From assembly GCA_041563315.1 (NCBI GenBank), contig JBFFNE010000058.1, forward strand, positions 1 to 18,599: 18,599 bases of DNA, in the 5' to 3' direction. Position 1 is the stretch's first letter, and the number at the start of each line of letters is the position of its first letter. The DNA comes from JBFEYJ01 sp041563315 (GTDB taxonomy: Bacteria > Pseudomonadota > Gammaproteobacteria > Thiohalomonadales > Thiohalomonadaceae). Shown one piece after another: positions 14,815-18,599 of this stretch. A program made the position numbers and the translations under genes. The notes under the pieces were generated by a model that did not search any database, was not told where the DNA came from, and saw nothing but the letters and a program-made list of their open reading frames with translations.

Positions 14815-15381
14815 ATGAATAAAATCGGTATTTTTTTCGGCACCGACACTGGTACCACAAGACTGATGGCGAAGAAGCTGGCGAAGAAGCTTGGCGATGA
14901 GCTTGCGGCCAAGCCCCTGAACGTCAACCGCATCGATGTGCAGGACTTCCTTCAGTACGATGCCCTCATTCTCGGCACCCCCACCTACGGCCTTGATCAA
15001 TTGCCCGGGACGGATACGGGCATTAAGGCCGGCAGTTGGGCAGAGTTCCTGCCGCAATTGGACGCCGTGGACCTCAGCGGTAAATGCATCGCCCTGTACG
15101 GCCTTGGTGATCAGGGAAAATATTCGGATCGTTTTGCTGATTCCCTAATACACCTGTACCGCTTCTTTGCCCAAAAGGGCGCACAGCTGGTCGGCGATTG
15201 GTCCACGGAAGGGTATAACTTTACCCATTCCCAAGCCGTGGTGGATGGCCGATTCGTCGGCCTGGTAGTGGATCAGCAGTCACAGTCCCTGCTCACGGAA
15301 CAACGCCTGGATGCATGGCTGACGCAGATTGCGCCCGCGCTGACAGATAAACTGAGTATTCGGGACGTCGCCGTGGTCTGA
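14815..15381 (+). CDS. Long-chain flavodoxin
   Basis: This is a 188-residue FMN-binding one-electron carrier of the cytoplasm. The FMN phosphate loop GTDTGTT is at 9-15, right after the first strand. PTYGLDQLPG and YGLGDQGKYSDRF provide the loops whose aromatic residues stack on the flavin. The segment VGDWSTEGYNFTHSQAVVDG is the insertion typical of long-chain flavodoxins (FldA/NifF type). Flavodoxins often replace ferredoxin when iron is scarce. Here the gene directly precedes an IsdG-like haem monooxygenase, an enzyme class that needs an electron donor, so it may be that donor (inference). The start ATG 14815 has only a weak AGGG-type ribosome site. Confidence 0.92.
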   Translation: MNKIGIFFGTDTGTTRLMAKKLAKKLGDELAAKPLNVNRIDVQDFLQYDALILGTPTYGLDQLPGTDTGIKAGSWAEFLPQLDAVDLSGKCIALYGLGDQGKYSDRFADSLIHLYRFFAQKGAQLVGDWSTEGYNFTHSQAVVDGRFVGLVVDQQSQSLLTEQRLDAWLTQIAPALTDKLSIRDVAVV

Positions 15382-15413
15382 CCTTAAGACCAAGCAAAGG
15401 AGGAATCCAAACC

Positions 15414-15716
15414 ATGTACATCGCCATGAACCGTTTTCGCATTGCCCCGGGCCGTGAGCAGGACTTTATCGAGATATGGAAGAACCGCGAAACTCACCTC
15501 GAGGAAGTTCCTGGATTCAAGGAATTTCACTTGTTACAAGGCCCCACCAACGAGGAATGCACGCTCTTTGCTTCCCATGCGGTGTGGGCCTCGGCTGAGG
15601 ATTTCACCAACTGGACCCAATCTGAGGCCTTTCGCAAGGCGCACGCCAACGCCGGTGCGAGCAGGGAAATCTATCTCGGTCCACCCCAATTTGAAGGCTT
15701 CGAGGTGGTGCTTTAG
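15414..15716 (+). CDS. IsdG/HmoB-like haem-degrading monooxygenase (ABM fold)
   Basis: This 100-residue protein is one antibiotic-biosynthesis-monooxygenase domain (dimeric ferredoxin-like fold), starting with MYIAMNRFRIAPGREQDFIE. N6, W67 (in DFTNW) and H77 (in FRKAH) stand exactly where IsdG-family haem oxygenases carry their Asn-Trp-His triad, with His as the haem ligand. W58 and the GFKEFHLL strand also fit. The family opens haem to release iron, using electrons from a reductase. AAAGGAGG ten bases before ATG 15414 is strong, and flavodoxin ends 32 bases upstream. A quinol monooxygenase of the same fold is the alternative, but the complete triad argues against it. Confidence 0.8.
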   Translation: MYIAMNRFRIAPGREQDFIEIWKNRETHLEEVPGFKEFHLLQGPTNEECTLFASHAVWASAEDFTNWTQSEAFRKAHANAGASREIYLGPPQFEGFEVVL

Positions 15717-15765
15717 GCGCCTCGAAGCTACCGACTGACCCTACACGACAACCTGGGATACCTTT

Positions 15766-16173
15766 ATGCATCATGCACCCACCCCTGCCGAAGCCAACTT
15801 CCTGGTTGATACCAGTTCCCAGGAACTGTTGGACTATTTCCTCGCCCGCTCCATGGAGTGTGAAGATATCTGGGGTCTGAGCAACGACTCGGGTTGGGTC
15901 ATGAGGGAGTATGGCGAGACCACCTGCCTCCCTGTGTGGAACTATGCCGTGATGGCCGAGGCCTGCGCCATCAACGAGTTATCCGGCTATGCCGCGGATT
16001 CTACGTCCCTGGAACACTTTGTCTTCGACATCCTGCCTCAACTGCGCGATATGGATGTCGACGTGGAACTTTTGGCAACACCCGAGCGACAGGGCATCCT
16101 GCTCACGGCCAATGCTTTGTTTGAAATCTTCGAGCGCAAGCTCGATGCGGCAGAGTACTTTCTCGAAGGCTAG
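15766..16173 (+). CDS. DUF2750-like protein
   Basis: This 135-residue soluble protein resembles DUF2750: a helical N-terminus, then EDIWGLSNDSGWVM at 33-46 and CLPVWNYAVMAEACA at 54-68. Next come a segment LEHFVFDILPQLRDMDVDVE and a strand-helix end. That family typically shows a W-x-L, G-W-x, L-P-V-W and E-F-L-x-x-L-P pattern like this one. Function is unknown. It lies 49 bases after the haem monooxygenase with a weak ribosome site (GGGA), so it is probably the last gene of the same transcript. The name is by recalled family pattern, not a search. Confidence 0.65.
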   Translation: MHHAPTPAEANFLVDTSSQELLDYFLARSMECEDIWGLSNDSGWVMREYGETTCLPVWNYAVMAEACAINELSGYAADSTSLEHFVFDILPQLRDMDVDVELLATPERQGILLTANALFEIFERKLDAAEYFLEG

Positions 16174-16220
16174 GGCTTGAAGCGATAAAGGGGCCAGCAT
16201 CCTTTTATCCACTCAGTAAA

Positions 16221-16246
16221 AGGAATATTTAGGGTCAGAGTAAAAA
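16221..16246. repeat. 26-bp repeat, copy a (half hairpin element)
   Basis: The sequence begins AGGAATATTT and continues AGGGTCAGAGTAAAAA. It matches 17697-17722 in 24 of 26 positions, in the same orientation. It includes the GGGTCAGAG end of the hairpin elements but no partner arm is nearby. The two copies bracket degV. Confidence 0.7.
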
Positions 16247-16416
16247 CCTCCAATGGTTCGAAAGGTATCAACTCAAACAGCGCCGTATATGTGCGCGCTC
16301 CCTAATCCCATTCCTTAACAACCAAGTACCAGGCTTTACCCTTACGTTGCGCAGAACACCACTGGTAGAGACAAGCACAAATGGCCGACTTGATTACTGA
16401 GGATTACTATATCCAA

Positions 16417-16444
16417 TAGACAACAAATAGCCCGCTGATATAAT
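16417..16444 (+). promoter_or_regulatory. Strong promoter of degV
   Basis: TAGACA (16417-16422, five of six) is 16 bases from a perfect TATAAT (16439-16444). The transcript would start near 16451, leaving a leader of about 34 bases with AGGGA before the GTG start. Confidence 0.6.
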
Positions 16445-16484
16445 TACCAAGTGATCCAAAAAGTTTAAATAGGGAATAGAATAA

Positions 16485-17432
16485 GTGCCAAACAATACTT
16501 GTATCGCAGTAGATGCCTGTTGCGACCTACCTGACGACTTTATTCGCCAACACAATATCCGCGTTCTTCCCGTGTATCTCCACTTCCTGGGTGAGACTCA
16601 CATGGATAACCGGGATCCCGCTAAGAGCATGGACTTCTACCGCAAGGGAATGCTGGAGAAAACCTTCGATGCGGAAACCACACCGGTATCGCCGGAAGAG
16701 ATGTCCGCTATCCTAGAGCAGGAGTTGGTCACGCAGTACGACATGGTATTGGCGATCACCATCATGAATAGCCGCAGCAAGGTCTTCGAGAACATTCGCG
16801 ATGCGGTCTGGGTCAGCCAGCCCAAATTCAAACAGTTGCGCAAGGAGCTTGGCATCGACCGCCGCTTCCACATTCAGGTGGTGGACTCCAACAACTTGTT
16901 CAGCGGACAGGGGCTGCTGACATACGAAGCAGTTCGCCTGCTCAAAGAGGAAGGGGCCAGCATCGACTCTATCATCGAACGCCTCGATACCCTTAAGGAC
17001 CGGGTGCATACCTATATGATTCCCCAAGACCTCTATCACCTCAAAAACCGCGCAGGCAACCGGGGAGAGAAGAGTGACAGTAGCCTCAACTGGCTCACCT
17101 ACAACGTAGGCAAGACGCTCAACATCAAACCCATTATTTTGGGGTACCGGGGCGAGACCAAGCCGGTGGACAAATCCATTGGCTTTAGTGCCGGTCTGGA
17201 GAAGATCTTCAAGAATACCGTTGCCGCAATACAGCAGGGGCTCTCCATCCCTGCCGTTTGCATGAGCTACTCTGGCGAGATCAGCGAGATCCAGCAAGAG
17301 AAGTCCTATCAGAACTTCATTGACTACGCCAGGAGCTGTGGCATCCAGACACTGCTTTCGGTCATGAGCACCACCGCGGCCATTAACGTGGGGCCGGGCT
17401 GCTTCTCACTTTCCTATGCCGAAGCAGAGTAA
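16485..17432 (+). CDS. DegV family (fatty-acid-binding fold) protein
   Basis: This 315-residue protein has the EDD fold of DegV proteins, which bind a fatty acid between two domains; in Gram-positives FakB members present it to a kinase. VDACCDLPDDFIRQHNI (9-25) aligns with the usual V-T-D-S-x-x-D-L-P start, and TTPVSPEEM (65-73) with the T-S-x-P-S loop. The first ligand Ser is replaced (D-A-C-C-D), and the usual S-G-T-Y segment reads MNSRSKVF (94-101), so binding may differ. It is about 30 residues longer than typical. Start is GTG 16485 after AGGGA. It has its own promoter, a hairpin behind it, and no lipid-kinase gene nearby. Family call is firm, ligand unknown. Confidence 0.85.
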   Translation: MPNNTCIAVDACCDLPDDFIRQHNIRVLPVYLHFLGETHMDNRDPAKSMDFYRKGMLEKTFDAETTPVSPEEMSAILEQELVTQYDMVLAITIMNSRSKVFENIRDAVWVSQPKFKQLRKELGIDRRFHIQVVDSNNLFSGQGLLTYEAVRLLKEEGASIDSIIERLDTLKDRVHTYMIPQDLYHLKNRAGNRGEKSDSSLNWLTYNVGKTLNIKPIILGYRGETKPVDKSIGFSAGLEKIFKNTVAAIQQGLSIPAVCMSYSGEISEIQQEKSYQNFIDYARSCGIQTLLSVMSTTAAINVGPGCFSLSYAEAE

Positions 17433-17458
17433 CCAAGCGAGCCAATAAAGGTGTGCGA

Positions 17459-17480
17459 GGGCCGCCACCCCAGGCGGCCC
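17459..17480 (+). terminator. GC hairpin behind degV
   Basis: GGGCCGCC and GGCGGCCC form a perfect 8-bp stem with a 6-base loop, starting 27 bases after the degV stop. No T tract follows, so it is terminator-like only or may protect the mRNA end. Confidence 0.45.
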
Positions 17481-17696
17481 ACTCCCCGTCACTAGCGGCT
17501 GATCATTGAGTGGTCTCGCAGCGGTGACTGACAGCTGTGCCGCTAAGCGTAGTTGTCACTGCCCTTGACCCACCGCTGGAAACATAAGGGGTCAGTACCC
17601 TTATCAAACCCATACGAAGATCATCAATATGGAAGCATTTGTAACCGAGGGCAAGAAAATCGGGCCAGGTATGCGAACCATGGAGGTACTGCGTGA

Positions 17697-17722
17697 AGGA
17701 ATATTTGGGGTCTGAGTAAAAA
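17697..17722. repeat. 26-bp repeat, copy b
   Basis: This is the second copy of the repeat at 16221-16246, with two mismatches (GGGGTCTGAG in place of AGGGTCAGAG). It lies 265 bases after the degV stop. Confidence 0.7.
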
Positions 17723-17757
17723 TAATGAGTGCCCAAGTGGATGACACCTTATAAAAC

Positions 17758-17933
17758 CTATCCTACTTTACTGTAGTCGTACCAGACGGCCTCGATATTG
17801 TGACCGTCTGGATCAAAGAAAAACGCAGCATAGTAGCCCGGCCAGTAATCACGATAGCCCGGGCCGCCATTATCAGTAGCGCCAGCGGTCAGTGCCGCCT
17901 TGTAAAAAGCCTCAACCTCTTGCCGGGAATTCC
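17758..17933 (-). pseudogene. Glyoxalase/VOC-family gene, 3' remnant cut by a hairpin element
   Basis: The minus-strand frame ends at TAG 17758-17760 and runs back to 17933. There the GGGGACA end of element 7 begins and the homology stops. The roughly 57 residues include SRQEVEAFYKAALTAGATDN, then GYYAAFFFDPDGHNIEAVWY. This is the C-terminal half of a vicinal-oxygen-chelate (glyoxalase/bleomycin-resistance) domain, with the metal-ligand Glu in H-N-I-E-A-V. The N-terminal half is not found on the far side of the element. It is clearly a relic. Confidence 0.75.
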
Positions 17934-17996
17934 GGGGACAGTATGCTTATTTCCATCCATCATGCTTACTAAGAATAAATTAGGTATTGTGTCCCC
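17934..17996. repeat. Imperfect inverted-repeat element 7 (GGGGACA type)
   Basis: The ends GGGGACA (17934-17940) and TGTCCCC (17990-17996) are perfect. Inward, GTATGCTTATTT aligns imperfectly with the complement of AAATTAGGTAT. The interior repeats ATGCTTA twice. It abuts the VOC remnant exactly. Confidence 0.6.
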
Positions 17997-18070
17997 AAAT
18001 TTCCCCGAGCCTGCCCTTTTCATTTTTATTTTGTGTTAAAGGCTCAATATTCTGCAAGCCCAAGCTAACG

Positions 18071-18599
18071 CTACTGGATGGTAAAAGAGTACCCCTCAGT
18101 CGGCGTCGGGCTGATATCCACTCCCGCACTGCGATAGCCGGCATCCTTCACCGCCAGGTAGAAGATTTGGAAGGGCCCAGCAGAGAAATTCAATGTCTGC
18201 GTATCACCCGTCGTTCCAGGTATCACCTCCACACTCGATATAACAGTTAGTGAAGCGTCATACAGCTCCAGCAGCAGGTGCTCTGAGGAGACGCTCGGCT
18301 GCGCCTGGATAGTGACGCTGAAGTTGCCTGAGGTTGCTCCGGTGTCGAACTGGTACCAGTCCACATCGATATCGGTGGCGATATGGCCTGCGTAGGTCCA
18401 ACCGGTGCCGATGGTGGGAGGGTAGAGTGGGCTGTTATTCGGCTCTGATTCGAATGTGAGATTTGCTGTCAGCGATTGGGCGATACTGAAGCTGTAACCC
18501 TCGGTCGGGGTCGGGCTGATATCCACCCCTGCGCTGAGATAGCCGGCATCCTTCACCGCCAGGTAGAACATTTGGAAGGGCCCTGCGGAGAAATTCAAC
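18071..18599 (-). CDS. Repetitive exported protein with PPC-like domain (C-terminal part)
   Basis: A minus-strand frame is open from the window edge to TAG 18073-18071, giving the last 176 residues. A block starting ESEPNNS and continuing with DIDVDWYQFDTGATSGNFSV, LLLELYDASLTVISS and FYLAVKDAG has the pattern of the bacterial pre-peptidase C-terminal (PPC) domain, found in secreted proteases and surface proteins. The segment NFSAGPFQ-M/I-FYLAVKDAG and SAGVDISPTPTEGYSF occurs twice at a spacing of 135 residues, so the protein consists at least partly of near-identical repeats. No membrane anchor or sorting signal is visible at the C-terminus. The start and any catalytic domain lie outside the window. 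Confidence 0.7.
   Translation of the reverse strand, partial: LNFSAGPFQMFYLAVKDAGYLSAGVDISPTPTEGYSFSIAQSLTANLTFESEPNNSPLYPPTIGTGWTYAGHIATDIDVDWYQFDTGATSGNFSVTIQAQPSVSSEHLLLELYDASLTVISSVEVIPGTTGDTQTLNFSAGPFQIFYLAVKDAGYRSAGVDISPTPTEGYSFTIQ
18086..18193 (-). repeat. Coding repeat unit, copy 1
   Basis: About 103 bases match 18496-18598 with roughly ten mismatches by my count, at a distance of 405 bases. The period is a multiple of three, so the protein repeat is 135 residues. Confidence 0.8.
18491..18599 (-). repeat. Coding repeat unit, copy 2 (cut by window edge)
   Basis: This is the partner of 18086-18193. The match reaches the end of the window, so the full 405-base unit probably continues outside. 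Confidence 0.8.

Larger units (their letters stand above)
16174..16484. other. Intergenic stretch before degV
   Basis: These 311 bases hold a 26-bp repeat (16221-16246) and the degV promoter (16417-16444). The rest has short open frames on both strands without start signals; none can be supported as a gene. Confidence 0.5.
17433..17757. other. Intergenic stretch after degV
   Basis: These 325 bases hold a GC hairpin (17459-17480), a GGGGTCAGTACCCTTAT segment (17589-17605) and the second 26-bp repeat. The part between about 17605 and 17735 is open in three frames with protein-like composition in more than one, but no start signal or recognised motif decides among them. Confidence 0.45.

Noticed and set aside
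17503..17736. Minus-strand open frame of 77 codons after degV
   Set aside because: It runs through the GGGGTC segment and the 26-bp repeat, and the same stretch is equally protein-like in two plus frames. No start signal or family was found.

Overview
The window looks like part of a chromosome from a halotolerant gammaproteobacterium. The clues are a Tag glycosylase end, a PsiE homologue, LysR and TetR pairs, strong AGGAG-type ribosome binding sites, and above all a complete ectoine-degradation operon. The genus cannot be read from the sequence. No RNA gene, CRISPR array, intact transposase or prophage was found. Annotation is by eye; no search was run.

Left part (1-5500). The 3' end of tag runs in from the edge. 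It is followed by psiE, a small phosphate-starvation-type membrane protein, and then by a convergent 914-residue P-type cation ATPase. A 551-base gap holds remnants of two broken genes and two hairpin elements. Next come an AhpD-like (carboxymuconolactone decarboxylase family) gene and a TetR regulator, both on the minus strand. GACCG-NN-CGGTC palindromes sit at both of their control regions.

Middle (5500-12000). A relic zone contains two hairpin elements, a 3' gene remnant and the N-terminal scrap of a topoisomerase VI B subunit. A long upstream region with three dyad symmetries leads into four closely packed plus-strand genes in the order doeB-type deacetylase (M20 family), doeD aminotransferase, doeA ectoine hydrolase and doeC aldehyde dehydrogenase. 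Together they would open the ectoine ring, deacetylate N-acetyl-diaminobutyrate, transaminate diaminobutyrate to aspartate semialdehyde and oxidise that to aspartate. No ectoine transporter or DoeX/EnuR-type regulator is in the window.

Right part (12000-18599). Two more hairpins truncate a TusA-like gene that followed a quinone oxidoreductase gene. That oxidoreductase is divergent from a LysR regulator. A four-gene plus-strand group then encodes an unrecognised protein, a long-chain flavodoxin, an IsdG-like haem monooxygenase with the full Asn-Trp-His triad, and a DUF2750-like protein. I read this as a candidate haem-iron module. A degV-type gene with its own promoter follows, bracketed by near-identical 26-bp repeats. 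A glyoxalase-fold (VOC) remnant is cut by another hairpin, and the window ends inside a repetitive secreted-type protein with PPC-like domains.

The most unusual theme is a family of at least six inverted-repeat elements carrying GGGGTC/GGGGACA-type ends. Broken ends of several unrelated genes stop almost exactly at these elements.
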